Source: Cynocephalus volans (lineage: Eukaryota; Chordata; Mammalia; Dermoptera; Cynocephalidae). From it: DNA of 64,000 bases. Shown piece after piece: positions 34,701 to 47,864 of the stretch (the first letter of the stretch is position 1; every line of letters starts with the position of its first letter). The DNA lies in assembly GCF_027409185.1 (NCBI RefSeq), contig NC_084462.1:17397577-17461576 (forward strand), written 5' to 3'. The notes under the pieces were generated by a model, which worked only from the letters and a program-made list of their open reading frames with translations, searched no databases and was not told where the DNA came from. The position numbers and the translations under genes are program-made.

Positions 34701-37700
34701 AAGCAGAATGGATGTCCTCAGCAATGGCAGCTCCAACTACTATCTGGGCAGCCAGGCTTGTTTTACTCTCAAGATCTTCGTAGAATTGAAAGTAGAGGGG
34801 ATTTTATCATTAACATTCATTGAGCAGCTACTACATGCCAAGAGCTTTGCTCAAGGGCTTGACATACATCATTTTGCAACACTTATAGCAACCCTATAAA
34901 ATACACGTAATATTATCCTTATTTTACAGATGAGGAAACTGAGGCTTAAGGAGGCCAACGACCTGCCTGAGGTCACACAGCTAGAGAGTTGCTGAACCAG
35001 GATTCAGTCTCAGACTATATAAGTCCAAAGCCAGAGGAAAGCAGTTTCAGCTTTGGAGTCTGTCCAACTTGCGCCTGGAGGCTGCCTCTACCTTCTGCAA
35101 GTTGGGTGACCAGTCAGGGCTGTGGGGACAGTTAGATGAAGTGATGAGCAGGGTAGGCACTCAAGAAGTGCACAGGAAGTGGTGACCACTGTTTCTGTCA
35201 AGTCCAGCCAAACCTACACACCCTTATACACCAGCCCTGTAGGGGGTCCTTTCTTGAATACCCCTATGGATGGGGAGCTCACTATCCCCACACACCTATT
35301 GCTAGGTATTGATACCTTATATCAACTTCTGCCTGCTTGAAATTTTTACTCCCTGGCGCCAGTTTTGTCCCATTAAGAGGGGTCATGATGCTATTCACAG
35401 ACTTCCAAATGCCATGGCTGTCTTCCAGTCCCTTGCATCTTTTCGATTTCTCTCAATTTTTAAAGAAGCCCTGAAAAAGACTTACATGTGTTTAGTACCT
35501 AACTCATGGTGGGAGCTCTCACATACCTTCTCACTTAATCCTCCTTTGAAACCACCAAGTTAGATCAGCATCGTCTCCCATCATGATGCTCGTCACAGCT
35601 GAGACAGTGTGCCCAAGCTGCACAGCTACAGGACTGGGACTGGAACCCAGGCACATGTAATGCCCAAGCTCTTTCTAGACTTTCCTCTCCTGATATATGT
35701 CCCAGTATATGTCCAGAGAGATAGAACATTTACAGACACCATACACCTATTCCTTCCAAACAGCTCTGACTCTGGTTGGGCTGTCATTTGACTGTCCTTC
35801 TGTTTCTCCTCAGGAAGATGTGTACTGTGCCACCATCCAGCATCTAGTGGAAGGCATCATTTCTGGATACAATGCAACAGTGTTTGCCTACGGCCCCTCA
35901 GGTACTGTCGAGGGCAGTGTCTCTTGGAGTGAATGGGGTTGGTGGCAGCAGAGCTCTTCTAAACAGCACAAAGCACCTACTACATGCTGAGCTCTCTGCA
36001 TTCATCTGCTCCTTCCATCCTTTCAGCAGCCCTGAAAGGCAGGTACAGTGAGATGAGAAAACTGAGCCTCGGAGATAAAGTGACTTCCCCAAGGTCATGC
36101 AGCTGTTGGGAGTGATTCTGGAATTCAGCCCAAGCCCACAATTGGCTGCCCAAGAGAACCCACGGATTTCTTTTCTGCAATTACAAGTTGGGCTTGACAA
36201 GTGTTTGCAAAGCTAAGCTACTTCTCTCACCCCTGAAAACTAGAATTACAGAGGGTCAGAGCCAGTTGGGCTCAGCCCTAACCCTATCTCTGTGCAGATA
36301 GGGAGTTGTGCAGATGGGGAAATGGAGGCCCTGAGAAGTGCCTTGCCCAAAGCCACAGCTCATTTATCTCTCATTTATTCATTCAACAAATGTTAACAAG
36401 CACCTACTATGTGCCAGGCTTTAGTGAAGAAAATAGCAATCTGGTCCTTGCCTATGTGGGGCAAACAGGTAAGGAGGAAGTCACGCATCCCCTGCAGAGA
36501 GGCACCTTCTAAAAAGTGTAATGTGTTAATTCCCTTGTTATGAGAACACAAATATCCAGAAAGAGAGTTTGGAAAAAAGGACAGAATTTCTCATGGTTTT
36601 TCCACTCTAGTACTATCTACACTTCTGCTTATTATCTTTCCAGTTTTCCTCCCTGAATTCAGGTTTTCTTCCACAGAGTAGTCATCAGATTGTTCACACA
36701 GTTGGTTGGTTTGTTTCCAAAATGGAAAATGAACATGTTAGAGTGTACACATTCCATTTGCACAATAAAGGCAGCTGGTGTGAACAGATGCCACGCGGGT
36801 TTACCTGTTTCTTAATGGCCAGTGCATCTGGGCAAAGTGTCTCAGCTCAACTCAGGAGTCCCCCACCCCCCACCTTCTCACAGGCACAGGGAAGACCCAC
36901 ACCATGCTAGGCAAGGATGCGGAGCCTGGTGTCTACCTGCAGACCCTCACGGACCTCTTCCAGGTCATTGAACAGACCCGTGACAACATGGACTACAGCG
37001 TGTCCATGTCTTACTTTGAGGTGAGCCTGCCCACCTGCCTCAGTTGCTTTGGCTTCAAAATGGGCGTGGTCACACCAGACCAAATGTAACTGTGCCTGTG
37101 AAGTCCTCAGCACTGCGTGTTACCCCAAAATTCTGTTTGGCCTCGTGGAAAGCCCCAGCCTTCAGGGTCAAAATTTCTCTGCAGTCTCAAAGCCCCAGTG
37201 GTATGTAAGTCCTTGTACTTCTTTCACACTGTGTTGCCAACCTTTCTGTTGCACCTCAGATTTATAATGAAGTGATCCGAGATCTCTTGAATCCATCCTC
37301 AGAGTTTCTGGAACTAAGGGAAGATTCTAGGGGCAGCATCCAGATTGCAGGCATCATGGAGGTCTCCACCTCAAATGCCCAAGAGGTAAGGGTCACAGGG
37401 ACTCATGGAGGAAACATGGCTCAGCTATGGCAGCCACATACACCAGAGCTCACAAAGTCCTTCTCACTTGAGCTCACTGTGCAGAGACTGACACGCAGCT
37501 CCAAAGTTGTTTCCAAGCATCTGGACTTGATGTAAGGGAATGGCAAACATCTGCACCATGTCTCTCCCTCCTAGCCAGCACTCAGGGCAGACATCACCAA
37601 TTGATCACATATTGTTCCCTTTCTCCAGTCACAGGTTCAGATCCTTTTCAACACAGCTCTCCAGGCAGTCGCAACCAATCAGAGTTGGCTCAGGTCTGAA

Positions 37701-40700
37701 ATCTATTGGTCATCCCTGATCCTAATAATTGTTTCCTTAATGAAGGCAAATTGTAAACATTTCTACAGCCCTCTGTCTTTTCTGTCTACCTCCAATCTCT
37801 CTCTATGGCAGCCCACACTCCACAGTGCCCCCAGGCTGGGCTTCCTAAAACAGATATGGTTGGGCCTCCTACCTTCTGGCAAAACCTTCAGTGGTTTCTT
37901 ATTTCCTCTGGAACCAGTACAGATCTCTCAACTTCAGCCCTTATTGACCATGTGCTCCAGACAGGCTGGCCCAGGCACCAGAATCTACCTGCCCTTACCA
38001 TTGTTTCTTCTGAGCTTGGGGTGAGGGGCAGCTTTCTTGTGTACTGTGTAATCACAATGACTGTGTTGGTCTTCTCTCCATACATACTCTGCAGTCCTAG
38101 CATGAGTATGGCACATGGTAGGGGCTCAGAAGAGGCTTGTCATCTTGATTTTGCTGTTTGCATGGCAAATGGGTTTCAGCCCACCTGCTAACTCCAGCGA
38201 ATTGATATAACTGCCTGGAGTTCTATAGTAAAAAGGGTTCTGGGACTGCTCTCAGCTCTGGGGAGAAGAGGTGGGTTCTCCATTGGTGATGTCTGCCATG
38301 GGTGGAGGAAGGAGAGGGGACAGTACAAGTGTCAGGAATCTGCCTTCCTGCTCAATTACTTGACTCAATTAATTAATCACTTCATACCACAAACCAGAAA
38401 TGGCTTCCACCTGATGAGGTTCTGCCATAAGCATCCCACCCCCTCTTCTCTTGGCCAGGTGTTTCTGGAGGGTGCATGTGACCACTCCAGCAGCCCTCGA
38501 CCACCTGTCTGCTTGCACTCTGTCCTCAGATCATGCAGCTCCTCACCAAGGGCAACCGGCAGCGCACACAGGAGCCCACGGCCACCAACAAGACGTCGTC
38601 CCGCTCCCACGCTGTGCTGCAGGTCACCGTGCATCAGCAGAGCCGCAGCACAGACCTGGTGGAGGAAGTGCACGTTGGGAGGCTCTTCATGGTGGACCTG
38701 GCAGGCTCTGAGCGGGCGTCCCAGGTTCTGGTCCCTCTGGCATTCCCACCACCCCTTTTCAAACTTCACTATAATTACTCACTGTGTGTCTGTCACCCCA
38801 CAAATCTGTGGGCAGGACCTTGTCTGCCCTTGTCCAACCCTGTCTTCAGCACCTAGAACAACACCTGGCTTAGAAGAGGGGCTCACTAAATGTTTGTCAA
38901 GTGAATGAATTCTCAACAAGAGTTGCATGAGGGAGCCATTGAGCCAGTGTTTATGAAGGGCTCACTGCATGGCAGGGCTCTTCCTGGGCACTAGAGACAC
39001 AAAGGTGAACGACACCCAGACTTGCCCTCGGGGAGCTCAGAGTCTCCCGGGGAGACGGGCATGTGAGCAGATAATTGCAGCACAGGGAGGCATGTGCTTT
39101 GGGATTCAGGGTCTGCACAGAGGCTGTGGGAGCACAGAGGAGGGTGGGGTGGTGGTTGTGGTTTCTGAGGGCTGAGTCTGAGAGGGTCATTAGGAGTTTA
39201 GTGGGTATTGCTTCTTGGTCTTTTGGTTAAGGTCAAGTGTAGGAGTTTGGTGGAGCACAAGGAAGAGCATTTCAGGTGGAGGGAACAGCATGTGCAGAGC
39301 GTGGGTGTTGGGAGGGTGGTACACAATTCACTATGGCATGACACGGTTGCAGCCCCGCTCACAGTCGCTGCTGAGGAAACCAGCCCCGGTGCTCCTCCCC
39401 CAAACTCCTGGCTCATCTTTCCTTCACTGTACCTGTCACTGGGAGTAGGCACTGTGCTCCCTGCCTGTTACCCCAGTGGCCTGAGCATTCCCTGAGGGCA
39501 GGAACCCAGCCCAGGACCAGGGACAGAGAAGGAGCTTGATGGAGGTGGTGGCAGAATAACAATCATACTATCAACAAGTGACATTTTCCACACCCCTTTA
39601 AGGCACCAGGCGCTAATCATTCATAGTCCAGGTAACCATCCCTGAGACAGATCAAGGTGGGCAGCGTCATGCCTATTTTACAGTGTGGAGGCTATGACTT
39701 GGGGGATGATGTGGCTTGCTGTGCACAAAGGTATCCCACGGTGGAGCCGAACTCTGAATCTGGGGAAACCTGACCCCAGACCGTGCTTTCCACTGCCGTG
39801 ATATTTGCTGTCCAGTTTGCACCGTGTGCTCTGTATCTTTGGGGTTTGAGTGATCATTGAGTAGCTTCACTTGTTTGCTCCCTCGCTGCTCTGTGCCTAG
39901 CCCTGCCCTTGGTGCTTGGGCTGCTGACACAAGCAGGGCCTGGTCACCTGGCTCAGCATCACACTGTCCTAAAATATAGTGCATTAATAGAAAACTTGAG
40001 GTACAGTGAGGCCAACAGATCAGGGATCGACTGCCATTGAGAAGATAGTTTGTTACTCACAGCCATGCAGAGCCACACGGGATGCACCAGGGTTGGTCAG
40101 AAGGCAGGAGGATCAAGGGGAAAACGTGGCCGAGAGCCTTTATTCTGGTTTCTGCAGGAAGGAGCAGGTGAGGCAGGGTAAGTAATTAGGCTTAAGAATG
40201 GAGAGTTGAATAATTTTAGTGAACTTTGGGGCCTAGGGCTGTTCCTAGGTGTCTGGTTCCTGTCACTAGGGTGATTAGAGCAGGTCAATGGTGGCCAGAG
40301 TGTGGAGCCCCTTAGAGGAGGTGGTGGGGTGTGAAATCTGATTGGTTGGTTTGTAGATGAAATGTGTGCTCACAGGTGAGCCATTTACTATCTCTAGGAA
40401 TTGGCTAACCCCAGGAGAGAGAGTCCCTCCAGGGTCAGCAAGGACCCAAATGTCAGTGCACTAGATACAGAAAATAAAAGACATGGTGTTAGTATACAGA
40501 CAGATGAGGGTGCAGACAGTTTCATGGAGATGCAGCCCAGTGTGACATAGGAAACAGCACTGGGCCCTGAGCAGGAGCTAGGACATGGCTGTCCAGCCAG
40601 CTGGTCTTGGCCATGCCCTCAGGAGGGCTTGGCTCAAGGAGAGGGTACCAGTAGGGGATCCAGGCCCTGGGTCCTTGCTCTCTTTCTGCTCCAACTTGCT

Positions 40701-43700
40701 GTGTGCCTTTGAGCAGGCCACTGCCCCTCTCTGGGCCTTGGTGTTTTAGCTGTAATACTCAGAACGAGGTGGACCGTCTCTAGGGTCTGCTTGGCTCTCA
40801 CAGACTGTCATTTCAACATAGAAAATCACTTGCAAAAGAGTTTGTTCTGGGGCACAAGGTCTCTGAAAAAGCCTCCTCCCTAGCCCTGCAGTACAGACAC
40901 ATGACACATGAGCAGCCTGGCCTGGGCCATGCCAGCAGCTCATGTCCTGCCCAGCACTGGGCACCACTTAATAAAAGACACAGCTAATGTTTACTGTTTG
41001 CTCAGGTGGCCCAGCTCTGTGCTGGCCGTTAACACACTTTATCCCATGAAATCCTCACCATAACTCTCTGAAGTTGGGATTATTACTCCTTTGGGCAAGT
41101 AAGGAAACTGAGACAGACTGGGAGATTTGTCCAAGATAAGAAGTTTATTTTTTATTTTTTAATTCATGCTTTCTCTCTTTTTTTATTTTTTCTTATTTTT
41201 TAAATTTAATTTCTCAGTATACATTGTAGTTGATTTTCATGCCCCTTTACCTGTCCCCCCGCCTCCCCCACGTCATATCTGTTCACTTGGCTTAAATAGT
41301 TCAAGGTATTTTTGTGGTTATTCTGTCTTCTTCCCTGCCCGAGATAAGCAGTTTAAACCACTCTCAAATCGTGCTCCTAGTCGACTCTAAAACCCGAGAC
41401 CTTGAAAAGAAAATTATTTTTCTGATTCCAAATGTAATAGAAAGGGAGAGTTCAGAAAATTTGGAAAATATGGATGAGCAAAAGGAAGAAAATAAAAATC
41501 CCTATAATGACTGCCCTTTGAGGTCATTTTCCTAAAGGCAGTTTGGGGTCTGGGGTGTGTTCTCCCAGGCTCCTGCATGCATCTTCATTTGGCAGCCAGA
41601 TGAACAGATGTTCATTTGGCACACAGTGATCAAGCACCTGCAGTGGGCCAGGCTCCTGCTAGTGTCCTGGGCTGTGGGACACACGGCCAGCAGGACTGAT
41701 GGGTTCTGCCCTCATGGAGCTTACGTTGTAGTGGGGGAGCAGGTGGAAAAACACTGAGTGTATAAAAGAGTGAGATAATTGTCACCAGAGTTAAGTGACT
41801 TGAAGAAAATAAACAGAAAGATATGGGAAAGAGCAGTGACTGGTGCTGCAGTCTCCCCTTTAGAGAGTGAGTTCAGGGTGTGCTCTCTGAGAAGGGGACC
41901 TGAAGGATGAGAAAGTTTCAGGGTTGGGGAGAAGCACTTCATAAAACCGCGGTTGCTCTGCACAGAATCCCCTCTAACCTGTTTTTACCTCAGTTAACCA
42001 TGAGCCTCTTTTCAACGATTGTCAATAGTTCTATAGCATCCCTTTTCACAGCTGTGTAGTACTCCACTGCAGAATCCTATGTCATTGTGTCTCTGTTCCA
42101 GAGGTTCATGAGTGTGATCAGTGCATGCAGAGCCCAAGCTTTTAGGACCAGTGTGGAATGGGTTATTCTATCCCCTGGGAATTGGGATGGAGGGATGGCA
42201 GGCAGCAAAGACTAAGATCTCCCCACTTGCCTGGCTTCTACCTGTGTAGACACAGAACCGAGGCAAAAGGATGAAGGAGGGTGCACACATCAACCGCTCC
42301 CTGCTGGCACTGGGCAACTGCATCAATGCACTCAGCGAGAAAGGCAGCAGCCGGTCGCAGTATGTGAACTTCCGAGATAGCAAGCTCACGCGCCTGCTGA
42401 AGGTAGGTAGCCTGGGACAGTAGGGGGCCGGCCGCAGCAGTTGACTCTACATCTTTCAGGAGATACTGGCCTTGAGAGAGGCTCAGACCTGAGTCTTAGG
42501 GCCCTTCCAGAAACCCTGAAGGCAGGAAAACTCCATCTCTAGCCACTGCCTGACTCCCTCTATCCATCCCTCTGATTATGGTCCAGCCCATGCTTGCATA
42601 CCCCTGGTGACAGGGAGCTTACTACTTTCCTGAGGCTGTCTGTCCCATCATGGACGGCTCTGATGGTGAGAAAATCCCCCTTTATACTGAGCTGAATGCT
42701 GTAACTGCCATTCTACAGCAAGGTGCAGCACAAACAAATAGGCAAAGCAGTAAATAAATGTGCCTGTAAATTGCACCTCTTGGTCTAATCTGCTCTTATC
42801 AGAGGGGAAGTCAGATAGGGGGCCTAAAACAGGTCCCACTTCATCCCAAGAGTCACCTCTTTGAGGACTGACCCCCTGGTCCCCAGTATCAGTTATCCTT
42901 TTCAGGGTTTGGAGCAGGAACCTCAGGAGGGCCTGGTGATGGGTGGGGGAGGGCCAGTGCCACTTGGCAAGAGGGGCCCATGAGGCTCCATCACCCCAAC
43001 TCCATGGCTTCCACCAAGCAGGATGCCCTGGGAGGGAACAGCCGGACAGTGATGATCGCCCACATTAGCCCAGCCAGCACCTGCTTTGAGGAGTCACGGA
43101 CCACCCTGCTCTACGCCTACAGGGCGAAGAACATCAAGACCAGGGTAAGCCACTTGCTCGCTTGATGACTCTCTCACTCATTCACTCGCCCACTCATTCA
43201 TTTGCTCATCCACTCATTCACTCATTCATTCACTCATTCACTCACTCATTCACTCATTCATTTGCTCACTCACTCTCTTGCTCACTTGCCCACTCCTGGG
43301 TGGCCGTATGGGGGTGGTTGCCAAATACAGACCCTGAAGCTTGTCGGCATCTGTTTGCCTCCTTTACTGCTGTTCCTAGCTGGGTGACCTTGGATAAGTT
43401 TATTAACCCCTCTGTGCCCCACTTTCATCCTCTCTGAAGTGGGGAGGATGAAAATAATAGCAAACCATAAAGCACTATCTATGTACCAACATCTGCATTA
43501 GTTTTCTGTGGCTGTGGTAACAAGTTACTACAATTGAGGGACTTAAAACAGCAGAAAACTATTCTCTCATAGGCCAGAAGTCTGAGATCCAGGAATCAGC
43601 AGGGCCACGCTCCCTGTGGAGGGACTAGGGTAGTATCTTCCTGCCTCTTCCAGCCTCAGCCGGCTCCAGGCCTTCCTTGGCTTGCAGCTGCATCGCTCCG

Positions 43701-46700
43701 ATCTCTGCCTCAGTCTTTATAAGGCCTTCCCCTCTTCTCTTGGTTTCTTCCCTTCTCTTCTAAGAACCCACGGCATTGGATTTAGGGCCCACCCTAATCC
43801 AGGATGATCTCAATTCAAGATCCCTGATTTAATTACATTTTCAAAGACCCTTTTTCCAAATAAGGTCCCACTTACAGATTCTGAGGTTTAGGACATGGAC
43901 ATATCTCTAGGTATCACTGTAAGCTCTCTGTGTGGAGGTGGGTCCTATTATTATCCCCAATTAACAGATTGGACAGCTGAAGTATAGCAAGAGATAAAGC
44001 AACAGCTGGAGATGGTAGAGGTGGTGTTGGAGCCTAGAGGGCCTGCTCCAAGGCCCATGCACGAAACTGCTGTGTTGCTCTGACTACACTGCTGGGCATA
44101 GTCCAAAGGATTTGTCCCTTAAGGCTGTATGAGAATTTAGTGAGATAATGCACATTAGCTGCTATGTACAGTGCAAGTGCATGTAGTAAGCGGTCAACAT
44201 ATGATGGGAATTTTTTTTGTTTGATTTTTGTTTTTGTTTTTTTGCAGCTGGCCAGTATGGGATCTAAACCCTTGACTGTGGTGTTACAAGGCTGCACTCT
44301 AACCACCTGAGCTAATCGGCCAGCCCAAGCATTATTTTATTATTATCATTTGTCAACAAACTGGTTCTGAGCTAAGCACCAGAGATTCAGAAAATGATTG
44401 GGTTTCTGTTCTCACACAAGCTCAGAGCTTAGCAATGGGGTGGGAAACTTACAGTGCATATGCCCTGAGACCCAGAAATTTCACTCCTCCACATTTACCA
44501 AAGAGAAACAGGCACCCATGTGCTCAAGGAGATGGTATCATTAGAAAGCCCCAAAGTGCCTGTCGAAGGGATGGGATCAGCAAACTGTGGTACATCCCTC
44601 CCATGGAACATTCCGCATTGTTACAGAGAGGGTGGTGGGTCCATTTGTGCAGACAGATGGCCTCTGAGATACGTGGTTGGGTGAGAAAGCAAGCAAAAGA
44701 ATAATAGCTATTTACAGAACTATGATGCCATTTACAGAAACACCCAAACCCAAGCTCCTCTCCAAATGCACAAAAACCACTCACGTATCTCTCTAAATAC
44801 AAAACTGCATAGAAAAATATCTACAAGGGTACACATTAAAATGATACCAATGGTTACATGTGGGAGGGTTTTTTTTAAAAACTCTTGATGAATAATTGAA
44901 AAAATTTTGAAAATATAAGGGTACTTCATGAAGTTCATGGAAAAATGGAATGAAAATATAATTTGAATTTTTCCATGAGCTTTTTGAAGACACTTCATAT
45001 GTGCAACGTAAAATTTACCACTTTAAGCATTTTTAAACACACAGTTCAGTGGTATTAAGCACATTTACATTGTTGTGCAACCGTCACTATCATTGATCTT
45101 CTGAACTTTTTCATCTTCCCAAATTGAAACACTATACCTGTCAAACAAGAACGCCCCATTCCCCCCACCCCAGACCCTGGCAGCCACCATTCTATTTTCT
45201 TTCTTTCTTTTTTTTTGGCAGTAGGTCAGTAAGATCCAAACCCTTGACTTTGGTGTTACCAGCAAGCCCCACGCTCCATTCTGCTTTCTGTCTCTGTGAA
45301 TTTGACTACTCTAGGGACCTCATATAGGTGGAATCATACAGTATTTGTCTTTTTGTGTCTGGTTTATTCACTTAGCATAATGTCATGGTTCACCTATGTT
45401 GTAGCATTTGTCAGAATTTACTTCCTCTTAAAGGCAGAATAGCATTGATTTGCATTTTTATAACAGAAGGTGTTTGCATACTACTGGTGTAAATACATCG
45501 TCTTTCAAACATTTCCTTTGTGGGGCAGTTCCTGCTAGGTCTGACATTGGCCATGTGTCCCACTCTGCTAGGTCAAGCGCAACCTGCTGAACGTCTCCTA
45601 CCGCATCGCGCAGTACACGGATGTCATCTCTGACCTGCGCAGGGAGATTGAGCACCTCAAATCAAAAATTGAGAAGCAAGAAAAGGAGAAGAAAAGTGAA
45701 CCCAGCAACCAGGATGCACAAGGTAGAGCTGGGCACCTATCTGGTGCCTCAAACAGGTCCCAACGACCTTGTCGTCCCTCCCCAGGGCTCTGTGGCCATT
45801 GTCCATGTCCCATGGGCTGGCTGCTCCTCCTGTCTGAGGGCTTGGCTTGCTCCAAACATTGACATCCAGAGAGTGACTCAGTGGCCCTGTCATGGGCTTT
45901 AGTTCCAACTAGACCACTATCTTCCTGTGTGTCCCAGAACCTGACTTTAATTCCTCACCTGTAAAATGTGAGGAAGATTCTTTTTTCTTCTTTTTTCTAA
46001 TTTTTCATTAAAGAAAAAAATCTTTCTTCTCTCTTTCTTTTTACCCTCCTACCTTTTTGTTTATTCTTCCTCCCAAGCCAGCTTTAAAAAAAATAATAGT
46101 CTTTTTGTTTTCTAATAATCTTAGATTTATGAAAAACTTGCAAAGATAGTATAGAGTTTCCAGCTTCCCTTAACATTAGCATCTAGTGCCTTTTAAAAAT
46201 TTTTATTGAGATGAACTTCATGTAATATAAAATTAACCATTTTAAAGTGAACAATTCAGTGGCATTTAGCACATTCACTAGGTTGCATAACCACATCTAC
46301 CTAGCTCCAAAACATTTCCATCTCTCTAAGGTAAAACCCCTCACCCATTAAACAGTTTCTCCCACCCCTCCTTTCCCCACAAGTCAGTTTTATTTGGGCC
46401 TCCTTTTCAGGTCTCAAACCATACCATAGTTTTGCCATAAAATTATAAAATTCATCAGTAAGTTAAAAAAGTACCCTTAAGAATATCTGTAACAAAGTCA
46501 AATCGAGTAGACATATGTATTCCTTGAAGTTGATGTGACAAGCGAACAGAAAGGACATTGTTGGGTGGGAGGGGCGAGAGGGAGGAGGGAGGGAGGTTTC
46601 GGTAATGGGCCACAATAATCAACCACATTGTATATTGACAAAATAAAATAGAAAAAAGAATTAAAAAAAAAAAAAAGAATGTGCACAAAGACTTAAAAAA

Positions 46701-47829
46701 AAAAAAAAGTACCCTTAACAATATCTGTAACAAAGTCAAGTCGAGTAGACATATGTATACACACACATACATACACCTTCTTTTGGTTTTATTAAAATAA
46801 GCTTTACTGTAATTTATACAGAATTTCCAAAATCAATAGGAAAGAGTAAACAGCCCAATTTTTAAAAATGGGTGAGGCAATGAATAGGCAATTCACAGAA
46901 TTCCTCATGGCCAATAAACATACGAAAAGTTTCGCAAACACCTTAGGAAACAGAGAGATGAAAATGGAAATAATTTTTCCTTATTGAACTAGCCAAAATT
47001 GAAATGTCAGGTAATATGAAATATTAGCGGATAATATAAAGTGATATAAAATTAAGAGTGGAAATGGTAGCCTTAAACACTATTCCTGAGAGTATAAATT
47101 CATGTGTCCCTTTTGGAGGCCAATTGAGCAGCATCTGTGAAAACTTAGAGCACATGTACCCAAACAATTCACCTTCCAGATGTACCACAGAGGAGCACGT
47201 GCCCATGTGCTCAGGGGGGCTATATGACTAGAAAGCCCCAAAGTGCCCATCTAAGAGGTGGAATAAGCAAACTATGGCACATCCCTCCTATGGAATGCTC
47301 TGCAGCTGTTGCAGGGAATCAGATGAGTCTACATGTGCAGACAGACAGCCTCCAAGACACATGTGAGAGAGTAATAGCTATAGTCTGATGTCATTTATGT
47401 AAAAACCCAAAGCCAAACCCACAAAAGCCCCCGCATATCTGTGTATATGTACATATGCACATAAAACCAGACAGATAAAGATCTGGAAGGACACCCATCA
47501 AAATGATAATGGTGGTTATCAATCGGAGGGAACTGGATTTGGGTGAGGGAGTGATCAGATGATCAAGAGGGTCTTTTAACTCTTGATGTGTTATTCAAAT
47601 TTTCATAACAAAAATGTGTTCACATATTACTTGTGTAAACACATCATCTTTTAAAACGTTTCCTGATTATAATAGTAATGTGTTCATCATTCAAAACTTG
47701 GAGAATTCGGCAAAGAATAAGGAGAAGAAAACAGAGGTCACTTATAATCCCACAACTTAGAGAAAACCACTGTTAGGATTTAGTTATGTCCTTCCAGTCT
47801 TTCAAATACATACACACACAGACATAAAT

Positions 47830-47864
<35 letters not shown>

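Larger units (their letters stand above)
33381..35813 (+). other. KIF19B: KIF19B intron 3 (contents)
   Basis: MIR-like fragments (about 33500-33590, 34810-35010, 35540-35680) and an antisense MaLR/MLT1-type LTR (about 33985-34500). No exon or RNA gene is recognised. The intron 3 donor (CAG|GTGCCC) is weak but in frame. Confidence 0.55.
38725..42249 (+). other. KIF19B: KIF19B intron 7 (contents)
   Basis: Holds a U2 snRNA 5' fragment (39207-39242), an LTR-like repeat (39980-40498), a MIR-like stretch (about 41010-41150) and an antisense L1 3' end (about 41160-41260). The donor CAG|GTTCTG at 38725 is weak. Confidence 0.6.

Noticed and set aside
35697-35990. 97-aa ORF across KIF19B exon 4
   Set aside because: Only 35814-35901 is coding; the rest reads through both splice sites.
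44435-44704. 89-aa ORF
   Set aside because: It lies entirely within a dispersed repeat that recurs at 47150 and 49655.
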